Part shown: one piece after another, positions 21,965-31,900 of the stretch
Position numbering within the stretch: the first letter of the stretch is position 1
How the letters are laid out: every line of letters begins with the position of its first letter
From: Anthostomella pinea
Lineage: Eukaryota > Ascomycota > Sordariomycetes > Xylariales > Xylariaceae
Direction of reading: 5' to 3'
Length of the DNA stretch: 64,000 nt
NCBI GenBank assembly: GCA_963556695.1
Contig: CAUWAG010000010.1
Span: 5,518,001 to 5,582,000 of the forward strand
Position numbers and translations under genes: made by a program
The notes under the pieces: model-generated
The model's database searches: none
The model's input: only the letters and a program-made list of their open reading frames with translations
What the model was told of the DNA's origin: nothing

Positions 21965-24128
21965 CTAAGCAGGCGACTTGCTGGGAGGTGCACCGCCGCC
22001 TCCGTTCTGACGAGCGTCGCCGCCGCTGACCGACAAGTTGCCCATGTTGGACGAGAGGAATGCGAAAGGGTCGTTCTCGGACTGCGAAGCATAGTAGTTG
22101 TTGGAGGGGCCGGCCGATGCAGGGCCGTTACCGGCAGACTGGAAGGCAGCCTCGGCAGCCCGGCTGTCAAACGGCCCGGCCGAATGGGCGCCAGGGGCAG
22201 GCCCGAAGTGCGTGTTCAGGGACGGGTAGGGAGCTGCACCTCCGCCAAGGCCCGACGGCAGGGCGTACGTACTGGGGGGTCCACCAAAGTGTTGACCATA
22301 GCCACCTGAGGCTCCGAAAGGCCCTGCAGCGGAAGCGAAAGGTCCGGGGCCCGGGGTGCCGGCCATGGAACCTGATCCCATGCCGTAGTTGGAGCCGCTG
22401 TCCATGGGGGAGGGGTAGCCCGAGTCGGCAACGACCGCAGCGCCGGCACGACTGGCACCGCATCGAAGGCAGCACACGTTCTTGGCAAAGTTATGGTAGC
22501 CACAAACTTCATTACCGCACTTCCAGTCTCCAGCACGGAAGGGAACGACACCACTGCCACCTCCGCGACCACCGCCGTGACCCATGTTCCCGTGATGGCC
22601 ACCGTGGTGCGGCGGGGGCATCATGGCTGGAGGTCCGTAACCATAGCCATAACCCATGTCTCCCTGAGGTCCTGCGTTCACGGCCGGGAAAGAACAGCGG
22701 AAGCAGGCGGTTCTGCGCTGGAAGTTGGAGAAGCCGCACGAAGGACAGGTCCAGTCTCCCGGGCGGGGTCGGTTCTTGCTAGGAGGGAATGGCGTCAGAA
22801 TCTCGGCAGCTCGGTCCAGCACCCGGCTGGATGAAGGTGAGACCTCAATCGCCTTTTCATTCAAAGCACGACCATTCATGCAGAGGCTCTCGGCAGCCTA
22901 CGAGACAAAGTGTCAGTGCCGTAGGACAGGGGATATAAGAGCCAATTTATGTAGCTGATTTCCACCGAATACCAGTGGGACGCGGTGGGAAGGGTGGGGT
23001 GAATTGTGGACTTACTTCCTCGTGGGATGAAAACACGGCAAAACCTGTACCCGTGGGCTTGTGCTGCTCGGGGGTGCGCAGAGTCCAGAATGCGATGGGA
23101 CGGCCTCCGAACTGGGTGAACCAACTCTCGAGCTCCGACTGGGTGGTGTCGTGAGGCAGGCCAGACATGTGCAAGACCTTGCTACGCTCGGACAGAAAGG
23201 CACGAACGTCGGCGCGGGCGTCCATGGGGCGCGTGAGCACGTCCGGATGCTCCTGAGGAGGTTGCGACTTGCGGATGAGGCCTCGGAGGACTCGGGCGAG
23301 GGTGACGGCTTCTTCAATGGCACGCCTGGGCGAGGCGGGAGCGAGGGCCTGCAGGTGGAAGGGCAGGTTGTGTTTGATGGGGGCGCTCGACTGAACAGGC
23401 TCGACCTCGAGGGCAGCGCAGATGTTTGACAGCATGGAAGGGCCGAAAGGGAGTGACTCCGGGTGGTGTTGCTGCCAGCGCTGATATTCGGTTCGCAGAT
23501 CGAAGGTTCGCGAGTGTTGGAGGTAGGGGGGAAGCACGACGGCCTTGTCGCGAGCTTCGCGCGGCAGCTGAACACGAAGGTCCCAGGCGTCGAGGGTGAC
23601 GAAGACGAAGTCGAGTGATTGGGAGGTCAGGTGCTCGGAAGCGAAGGCGTCGAAGCGGTTAACTGCGTCGCGAAAGGTACCGGCGTTTCGGACATGCTCC
23701 CAAGTCAGGGTGGTGAGGCTGGCTAGACGGTGACGGATCAGTCAGCACGGCACATTCTCTCTCGGTTTGCACGTCTCCGGAATATGATGCTCTCCCTATG
23801 AAAACTGTCTCGTCTTTCCAGGCGCGGGCAGGGGTGGGGGGAAGATGCGACTCACTGCAGAGGGGTGTGATGGGGGTGTTGATGGGCTTCACGAGCACGT
23901 TCTCGCGGTGTAACTGTCGGGCTGTCAGCTTAGGTTCGAGTTTTACGGCAACATTCTCCGGCAGGTGCGTACCTCGTCGAGGGAGGTGGCATCGAGAAGA
24001 ATCCAACCAAGCTCGATGACCTCGGCGGAGTCCTTGGTGACGTAGACTCCGTGCTCGTCACAGGTGGTCGCCACGTGGATCACCACATAGCGGTCGATAT
24101 GGGGAGGCGGAGACTGCTGGCTCGACAT
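21965..24128 (-). CDS. NRP1: Nrp1/ARP-type RNA-binding protein (exonuclease-like fold, RRM, two RanBP2 zinc fingers)
   Basis: There are four exons: 24128..23973, 23913..23856, 23722..23016 and 22897..21965. The introns are 59, 133 and 118 bp; the protein is about 617 aa. The N-terminal about 230 residues resemble a DEDDh exonuclease (AEVIELGWILLDATSLDE, later FVFVTLDAWDLR and a helix EEAVTLARVLRGLI). However, the usual first D-x-E is replaced by HVATT, so catalysis is doubtful. An RRM follows: RNP2-like KVLHMSGLP and RNP1-like GTGFAVFSS, completed by exon 4 (AAESLCMNGRAL). Next come two RanBP2-type zinc fingers, each W-x-C-(x2-4)-C-x10-C-x2-C: GDWTCPSC..ACFRC and GDWKCGNEVC..CCLRC. The C-terminal tail is Gly/Pro/Ser/Asn-rich. 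This order matches yeast Nrp1, a stress-granule RNA-binding protein, and the fungal 'asparagine-rich protein' group. Confidence 0.85.
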
Positions 24129-25760
24129 GTTGCTGGGGGGTTATACGGAGTGTGATATGGTACAGGAACCCAAGGGACTCGAGGGGCAACAAGAAGGTGC
24201 AGAGATTCCGAGAAGTGTCGAGGAAATATGTAATAGATGGTGAATCTGACGAAGCTGCTACTGTCGACGGGTTGGAGCTCCGATTGGGGTATACGGGATG
24301 GATGTATTGTCACTGCTGTCAATTCGAGCAGCGCTCACAATGCTGACGAATGGGAGGCAGCTGAGCGCGGCCCGGGGGGTTCAGGAGATGCGGACGCGAG
24401 AGGCAGCAGCCGCGCGGTGCTGGTAGTAGTGGTGGTGGTGAGGGTGAGGTTCAGGTCGAAGGGGGTGAGAAAAGAGAGGTCAGAGTTGGAGAAACCCAAA
24501 ATACTGTACAAATGACCACGTCTGATGTGTGCACTCTCTCGCTCTCGCTCTCGCTCTCTCTCGGCTGTGGCTGACCGGGAGGAGGGATTTGGCGGGATTG
24601 AGATTGTGCAGGTGTGTAGTGGTAGGGAATGAGAGGATTGAGATGTTGAGAAGCAGAAGCAGTGAAAAAGCAGCAGCGGCAGCAGAAGCACAAAAGCAGA
24701 GGCAGAGCTAGTAGAGGATCAATTGATGGAGTCGAGCCGAGGAGAACCACCCGAACCTCGCTTGGAAAACATGTTGGTTTAAGCCGTTTCGGATACTTGG
24801 TAAGCCCGAGCTTTCTTCTGCGTCTTTTCACTGGTTCGCAGTGGTCGCAAAGAGCCCTCAAGCCCCAGAGGGCCCCAGAAGTTCAACAACCTAGCGCCCC
24901 CTTCCACTTTCCGCGCCCAAGTTGGCGAATGTAGCGACCTTTTATATCGCCGAGCCATGTCAGCCCATTGGTAGTTCTATCTACAGTATCTCTGTGGAAT
25001 GCACATACAAGCTTCCATTCTACGCGACGTGAAACACACATCTATTAATGCAGGTGAACATATCTACATGTACCTAGGTATTCAATCACCTGTGTGTGCA
25101 TAGGTATGAATAACGGGTACCTAGGCTCGTGCATGCATGTATACCGTAGTATGGCTGGAGCAACAAAAGCCCCTGAAGTCTGGTGATTGTCCCCTTTTCT
25201 GTTTCAGAAGCCTGCAACACTTGTCATAGTTACCAAGAAACTCAACAGTCGGAGTCAGAGTTTGAGAGGGACTATTTGTTCGTCCGGTAGGAGCGTTCCA
25301 ATGCTAAGGTAGCTTTTGTTCTGACTTCTAGAAGCCTTCTAGTCGGGTCTGGGACCTCAAGGCTCATAGACTCCTGGCGCCATGCTCCCATACACGATAC
25401 GTGCATGTATCTACACAGGCGTTACGTACCTGTGGCTCGCGCGTGCACCGGCAATGCAGTCAGCTTCCGAGGTTGGTACTAGGTACCTATAGATAGCTGG
25501 TTGGGCCAACACTATCACCGCGTTGGGATACGTCATTGCTACCTATGTTTAGTACCTATGTAGATTCACCTCTAAGCAGGTATTTTGTTTCGCTTCCAAA
25601 CCTCGCCAACCTCCACTGCAAGACAACACAAAGCAATCAACCACCAACACCAAAAGCAACATCCAGCCCTCGCAATCCACCGACAGCATCTTGACAGCTT
25701 CGCTACCTACCTATACCTACGCCTACACCTACGCCTACGACCAAGGACAACAACGCAAGA
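24129..25760. other. Divergent promoter region between NRP1-type and PMP3-type genes
   Basis: About 1.6 kb upstream of two divergent genes. It contains a CTCTCG microsatellite (about 24532-24562) in the NRP1-side leader. Nearer the PMP3-type gene are several TACCTA/TAGGTA motifs (25070-25130, 25480-25560, 25700-25735). No additional gene is supported. Confidence 0.5.
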
Positions 25761-26130
25761 ATGGGCGCCGTCTCCGCTGTTCTCATCATTCTCATCACCA
25801 TCCTCTGTAAGTAACCACTTACATATACATACAGTATGGAATGCCTTGCTGACTACTTGCTTCGTCGCAGTCCCGCCTGCTGGTGCCTATGCCGTTGCAG
25901 GCTGTGGCGCTGATCTTCTGATCAACATCTGCCTGACCCTCCTCGGCTACATCCCCGGCCACATCCACGCCTTCTACCTCGAGTATGTCTACTACGACCG
26001 AAAAGAGCAGGCAAGAGAAGGACGCTTCGCCGCACAACGAGCCCCGGGCGTCTACAGCGATCGCGTTCAGACAGGTGGCCACGGCTACGCACCCCAGGGC
26101 TACGGCACCATCGCCCAGCCCACCCAGTGA
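25761..26130 (+). CDS. PMP3/SNA3-family small membrane protein (UPF0057)
   Basis: Exon 1 is 25761..25806; a 64-bp intron (25807..25870) precedes exon 2 (25871..26130), giving 101 aa. Two membrane spans are visible: VSAVLIILITILFPPAGAY and LLINICLTLLGYIPGHIHAFY. The signature PPAGAYAVAGCGADLLINICLTLLGYIPGHIHA is that of the Pmp3/RCI2/Sna family. The C-terminal hydrophilic tail of about 45 residues is Tyr/Gly-rich, longer than Pmp3 itself and closer to Sna2/Sna3. Pmp3 proteins sit in the plasma membrane and affect membrane potential and cation tolerance; Sna3-type proteins traffic to the vacuole through PY motifs. No PPxY is visible here, only a Pro/Tyr-containing GYAPQGY. A longer upstream in-frame reading from 25585 is untranslated leader. 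The splice junction T|TC restores the conserved Phe-Pro-Pro. Confidence 0.9.
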
Positions 26131-27003
26131 GCTTTGGACGGGATGACCTGGCACAATAACACGCATGATGCCAGCCAGGGAGACAGGAAGAATAGGCATT
26201 GTATGGGGGGTGGGAGGGCTGGATACGGCTGGGCGTGGCATACTGAAGCAGTAATAAACACTCAATACCTACTTGGTACTCGGGAGACGTGTATTTGTCA
26301 GCATACATGTCTTATGTGCCCATATTCCCTTGCCATAATAACAAGGTCGTTGTAATGTCCGACCGGGTGAGGTTCGATGGCTCCTGGTGTATCTAAACAC
26401 CATGACCTTGTGTCGTCATGATGTTGGCCGTGTGCCTTTCACATGGGCATTGGTGAGGTAATAAGTATTCCAGCACAGACGCGGCGGGGTATTCATAATT
26501 CATCAGCAATACCTCATAGGCTCATAGGCTCATAGGCTCAATGAGGTATTACAGTAGTCCCAAGTCCTCCCCCCTTGTCAGCTCATCGTTCCAGGGCCGT
26601 CCAGTAGGACGGCACCACGACTCCATGCAGCTCGCATTTTGCCTTATGCCTTATGTCTGCCATCTGCCGCCGGCGTCTGGCCGTTGATCTTTGGTCTTTG
26701 GTCTCGATGCCATCCGTCTCTTACTAGTATAGCCTTTCCCCGCCCACTCTTGAAACGGGAAACGGTCCTCGTGGGAATCGTTTCCAAAACGACAACCACC
26801 CGGTTCCCACTATCTGCAAGCATGTCACCACACCTGCCCACCTAATACAGACCTACGGACGGGGCCAACCATTCATTGGCTCTTGTGCTCGGTCGGCATA
26901 TTGGGGGAGCAGGATATCTATCGTATCCGCACGCCAGCCCACACGCACACACGCACACACACACATCATCATCCGGATTCCGCACACACCCAATGCAGCA
27001 TTC
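26131..27003. other. Intergenic region with octamer repeat inside a palindrome
   Basis: About 870 bp without a gene. At 26513-26540 CTCATAGG is repeated about 3.5 times, and the array is enclosed by a perfect 10-bp inverted repeat, AATACCTCAT (26508-26517) and ATGAGGTATT (26541-26550). A CA/AC-rich stretch at 26940-26965 lies just before the next gene. Confidence 0.6.
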
Positions 27004-28859
27004 ATGAGGACGAGGAGCTCTGCCATGCCGGCCAACAGTCCACCGCCACCGCCGCCACCTCGCAGTCACCGGCCTCCCACCACCACCACCAACGGCTCCT
27101 TCTTCCCTCCTCTCTTCCAACCCAACCCTCTGTCCACCTCACTGATTCCCAGCACCGCCGAAGGGAGGCCGATCCCCTTGGACGACTCCATCGCCGCCAA
27201 CCGCACCAGCGCCTTGCGGGAACTGAGCCGCTCGCAGCCGTCGTCGCGGCATCGCTACACCAAGTCGACCGGCCCGCCGAGCACCACCACCACCACCACC
27301 ACCGGCACCTACTCCCAGCCCGTGCTAGTGCGCACCTACTCGGGCCCGGGGCCGCCATCGTCATCCGCCCGGAGCCGCCCCGCCAGCCGCCGCGTGCCGC
27401 TCTCTAACGTCTCGGCTGCGTCCAACGCCTCCAATTGGCGTCCGGGCCGGAATGGCAGCACCGCCCTGAGCATGGCACGCCACCGGGGCAAGAAGAGTGC
27501 CCCGCCGCGGCGAGACGATGGTACGTATAGAAACATCCCGTCCCAGGACCCTGGGCTTTAGTTTCGAGTACAAGCTTTGCTATTCCCTTTCCTTCTTCAT
27601 CTGGAAGCTGGCCGTACGGGTTTAAAGAGAAGATATTAACATACACGCAGCGAAGCTGCCCCCGCTCGAGGCCTTCAGCTTCAAGAGCATCATGACTGAC
27701 ATGCAGCACGACATGGCTACCGACCTCGACCGCATAGCCGAGATCTGTGCCCGCTCGAGGTACTCCCTCAGCAACCAATACGAGGTGCACGTGGCACCTC
27801 ACGGTTCCGGACAAGGCCTCCCTGCTTCGACGCCGACGCCGAGGCCGCAGCCGCCGTTGAGGCACCACATACCCGGCGGGCCCACGCTTCAGGCAATCTC
27901 TAGCGACGACGAGCACGCCTCCACGAGCAGGAATGGGAAGCGGTCGGGCGCCGCCCGTTCCAGAAGTGCCGCCTATGGCACTTTAGAGACTATCATGAGC
28001 TCCAGTCGATCCTCCGATGAGGACAAAGGCAAAGGCAAAAGCAAGAAAAAGCCGGCTGCCGAGATAGCGGCCGAGGTGAGAGGCCGTGTGGCCCGCGGTA
28101 GTCAGGACGGGAGCCTGAGTGCGAACAGCACCGAGGCCCAGGCCAGTAGTGAGCCACAGGAGGACGACAAAAAGGACAATGCCGTCCGACGCAGGGCAAC
28201 TCCCTTCGGCCCGGTCATTGTCGGTGCCCCTGGCGGCCAGCTTCATAGCCATCCTCGCCCCGCCGCTCTATTTGGTGAGCCGGCTAAACCGGAGACCTCC
28301 AGGAGTCACCATTTAAGCAGGACTGTCTTGGAGAGCCCGGCTCCTATGAACTTCTCTCGTGGCCCCGCGCTGCGGCCTTCGCGCGCTGTTGTGGTAAGTC
28401 GGCTTCTGGCTTTGTCCTCACCCCTTTTTGTGTTCTGGTTGCCTGGTCACAGATATGCTACGTCTCAATATTGCCCCCCAGCACATAAGCAGGCTCGCCG
28501 CCTACCCCACGACCTCCATCGCTTTTCTTGCTTCTCTTGCTTCATATATCACTCGCATCCTTACAGTTCCCTATCCTTTCCTCTTAAATAGATCATTGGT
28601 GATGTGTTCAAATACAGCAAGGACATGAAGCTAATGACGCTTTTCGCAGTCCGAGTCAGTAGCTGCGGCCGCCATTGTAGCGCCAGAAGAGCAACGAGAT
28701 GTGGCCGGCCGGGTCTCCGGGTTTGGTAAATGGATTCCGTGGAGGAGACCAGTCGTGCTCGAGCCGGCTTCATCACAGGCAGGAGGCGGCGCGAGCAAGA
28801 GCCATGCTGAAAGTTCTTTAAGGGGTTTATTAAGCACCGCGGAGCCAATGGACCGCTGA
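27004..28859 (+). CDS. Hypothetical low-complexity protein, four-exon model
   Basis: I do not recognise this protein. The best model joins 27004..27520, 27651..28393, 28482..28598 and 28650..28859 (528 aa), with introns of 130, 88 and 51 bp. All junctions keep frame. The third intron has a CTAATGAC branch-like motif close to the acceptor. An alternative skips exon 3, joining 28393 directly to 28650. Residues 1-170 are Pro/Ser/Thr/Arg-rich (a Pro run, poly-Thr and basic clusters such as RHRGKKSAPPRR). A short ordered block follows, LEAFSFKSIMTDMQHDMATDLDRIAEICARSRYSLSNQYEVH, which looks like a conserved helical motif and is the most likely functional part. After that there is low complexity with a Lys-rich KGKGKSKKK. 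The start codon is uncertain between 27004 and 27025. No membrane or catalytic motif is convincing; the hydrophobic stretch in exon 3 depends on that exon being real. Confidence 0.6.
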
Positions 28860-29554
28860 AATAATAAAACGATGATAATTAAAGAATTGATTGCGAGAAT
28901 AGCGTGGAATACTATATTCTGGCAAAGTGGCTTCGTGCTCATAATGCAGTCGTTTTGCCAAACCCTGCCTACCTCCCTAGTCCTGGTGTCGTTGTCCCAG
29001 CCATCGCGCACGAGTCTTACAGCTTCATCTGCGATTCATAGCAACCCAAGTAAACTCCTTGACACTCCCACTGAGCGCGGCGGTCCTTGCCGAGGTCACT
29101 CGGACCATTGATCGTGATTGGTGATGTATGGCTCTGAACATGATGGATCCCATGTTGCAGCCCACGTATTGACGGTTCTCCAGGGAACGAGCACTCACTC
29201 ATCACGAGTGGACACGCCGCTAGCAGTATGCGGCATCGAGTATGATTTATTTTATTTTTAAGCTCTTCGACCGGAACGGAGGAGAAAAAAAAAATTGACA
29301 AGGTATTACGTTGCAATATTATAAGGTAGACGTGACTAAGTACTTTAGGGTTATTCCCCTTTCGCCCTGATATGAGTGTCCTCTTGTATCGTGGACGGTC
29401 TCTGCCTGCGCGTCTTAACACAACCTTGAGTTAGGATACATATTTAGTTATAATATCTGGAAGAAGTAAAAGCAGCTGTAACTTCATAGACTACCGTACT
29501 GCTTATCTAGAACTCTCCTTCCAAGATAAACAGTGCCACTATATATCTGCCACA
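28860..29554. other. Intergenic region, no supported gene
   Basis: About 700 bp that becomes increasingly AT-rich towards 29.4 kb. It contains an A run (29284-29295). Nothing recognised. Confidence 0.45.
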
Positions 29555-30053
29555 TTGATCGGGCGGTGTACGGAGACCCTTGAGGGTTCAGTGAAGCCAG
29601 GGGCATGTACGCCTCAACGACAGACACCTCACACGCGAATGAATCGAAAGTATGTATCCTCCGGTCCGTCCCGCCTACGTGCAGCCCTGCTCAGCTCTAC
29701 GCAGGCCAACCCCAGTGGGGTTCGAAGCCCACGAAGAGTTATCGAGAACTGAAAGGAGGCCACCTGCAAGCTCCTAGGCACCACGTCTTCAGAGGCCATG
29801 GTGCGAATGGGAGCGGGAGTACCTATCCGACTGGAAGCTTGCCTACATCGAAGAGACCAATATGAGGCGAAGCCCGGCATGCTCCGGAAGTCTCTCTGCC
29901 CCAGCGACGAAATCGCATCATCGGAAACGGACCAGGGCAGTGGAGAAATGGATGAGAACTATTGTCCGGGCGAGAGGACCCCAAGAGGTGTCCGACGAGT
30001 GCCCATTGTGTGAGGATGTTCCACATATCAGTGCCAGGCCCATGTTGCAGATA
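29555..30053 (+). mobile_element. Probable LINE-type retrotransposon 3' remnant (decayed)
   Basis: Reading frames broken by stops and shifts contain pieces such as WMRTIVRARGPQEVSDECPLCEDVPHIS. The CPLC..H arrangement near the end resembles the C-terminal cysteine-histidine knuckle of fungal LINE (Tad-like) second ORFs. No reverse transcriptase block is present in the window and no poly-A tail is visible. The sequence is cut at TA 30052-30053, where the terminal repeat of a mariner relic begins. The family assignment rests on a short motif and is tentative. Confidence 0.35.
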
Positions 30054-30308
30054 CCATCCCCCCCCCCCATGGAAGTCGGCCACCCCCACCAGTCGGCCAG
30101 CCGAACCCCACTACTACCACTAAAACACCCCCTTATTCACCTACATGTAAAAGAAGTCATTTAGATCGGTGAATTTTAGCAATATTATTATTTAAAAGCG
30201 GTAAAGCTATTTACTTATATGAGCGTGTAGGCGCTTAAATTACTTGCTTTACACGGGTATATTTAGGCTCTTATAAGGCTTTTAAAACCTTTTAATTAAA
30301 AGGGTTAT
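30054..30308 (+). mobile_element. RIP-decayed relative of the mariner/Fot1-type element (left end)
   Basis: It starts after a TA with CCAT, a C run, GGAAGTCGGCCACCCCCACCAGTCGGCCAGCC, almost the terminal repeat of the intact element at 57652. It then remains alignable for about 250 bp. The alignment continues through ACACCCCCTTATTCACC, AGATCGG.GA and AAAGC..T(A/G)AAGCT.TTTACT into the coding end (57830-57900 in the intact copy). Most differences are C-to-T or G-to-A in the direction of this copy, the pattern left by RIP. Similarity fades near 30308. Confidence 0.75.
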
Positions 30309-31900
30309 TGTTGGATCTATGCAATTCCAGCCTGCAAACCATCTATACCAGGACCCACATGTATGATTAGATAAGATAAGATAGTGGATTGAGAGGGCAC
30401 TTGGCCAGACCTTCGAGTCCAGCTAGATTCCTCTCAATCCAACCATCAACAACATCATGACCTTGACCCCATACTCGAGTATTATGATTGATCGTTCAAG
30501 CCTGTTCCAACACTTCTACTTATACAGTATTATATCTTTATTATATCGGCGTTTTAATTAAGTAATTCATAAAATATAATTAAAACAAGATATAAACGTA
30601 AAATATACAAGGTATACCCGGTTTTTTCTTTATATAACCGCTTATATACAGCTAGCTCGAGGTTTATACTATGTGTTTTACTTTAAACAACCGGTTTTAA
30701 CTTAATATCATTATAAATAAACGGTTATAATTGTAGTAAATATATCTTATTACCGTTAAATTAATAATTAAGTTAATAACAACTATTAAATCTCCGGTGT
30801 TATATGTTTTTATTTTTTTACATCTTGTCAGATGTTGGATCCCAGATATGGTGCCCTTAGGTGCAGTACTCACTAGGGGGCTGTCAAAGGAACAGTGGAT
30901 CCACCCTGGCATGGTGCAGTATGGTATTTAGCTGTAGATTAGCCTTGCCGAGTATACTTGAGAATGACAACAACATTTGCAGCGACCGCTCACACCGCAA
31001 AGGCTTGTGAATCTTCTGGAATCTCACACATCTAATGAAACCTTTATCTTTACTATTTAATTAATATTTTATTACATTTAAACAACCTTTAATTTTATTA
31101 TTTTAAAACGAAAGTAAAAGAGTAATAGTACGTATACTAAAGCAATAAATACAGGTATTAAAATATTTACGTAACGTGGCAAACCTGTGGATCCAGTACA
31201 TGGACCCATATAGAGTATTATGGTAACCCCACCAGATATATTGGAGGTTACCTAATGAAGGCTGCCTGGCAACCCTTTGTTGCCCCAGGTACCCCACCAC
31301 TGTAATTTAGGTATTTAGATACATCTCAGATAGAATTCTTTCCATCCGACCTTTTAATCAAGCACCACCCAGACCACTGATAGATTACAACAAGACTTGT
31401 GATTTGTCAGCATCTGGGAAAGCTATCAAAAGGCACAAACCCCTCTTTGCCAGCGCTTAAAAAGAACTTAAACCGTAAATCTGTAATGGTGCGTAGCCGC
31501 CTAGCCACCACCATTGGCCCTGGTCCCCATCACATGCAAGTCACATGACCTGGTCAATATTGCTCCGTAGCCGAATTACGGGGCGGTCGCTTAGATCTAT
31601 CCCACCAGCCAATTTGGCTGCGGGTCAAGATCTTCTTTTCCTTTCCCACCAGATGATTTTCATACGTATACAGTAATTGGATTCATTGCGCTCCTACTTT
31701 ATAATACGGATCGTGATGAAATCAACTAGAACTTTAAATTACTTTATATATATATATATCCTTAGTTTTTTACCTAAATAACTTAGCGTAGACTCCATTA
31801 AAAAAACCGGAAAAAACATTATAAATAGTTTTTAATAAGGTATTTAAAATGATTTTTGAAAGATTTTAATATTAAAACCTCAAAATGTCGATTCTTTTGA
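30309..31900. mobile_element. AT-rich relic block (decayed transposons, possible solo LTRs)
   Basis: The composition drops sharply to A/T in 30460-30830, 31030-31170 and 31680-31900, with TA-rich words and no open frames over 75 codons. Two more GC-balanced islands begin TGTTGGATC and end CAACA (30309-30451 and 30833-30972). Such termini fit LTRs, but the two islands are otherwise different and lack clear target duplications. The right end of the mariner relic that starts at 30054 could not be found. I read the block as nested, mutated repeats. Confidence 0.55.

Noticed and set aside
22060..22782. Plus-strand 240-codon frame over the NRP1-type last exon
   Set aside because: Arg/Gly-rich shadow; the sense strand has two unmistakable zinc fingers.
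29708..29728. tRNA T-arm-like GTGGGGTTCGAAGCCCAC
   Set aside because: No acceptor, D or anticodon arms could be built upstream; the B-box is off consensus.
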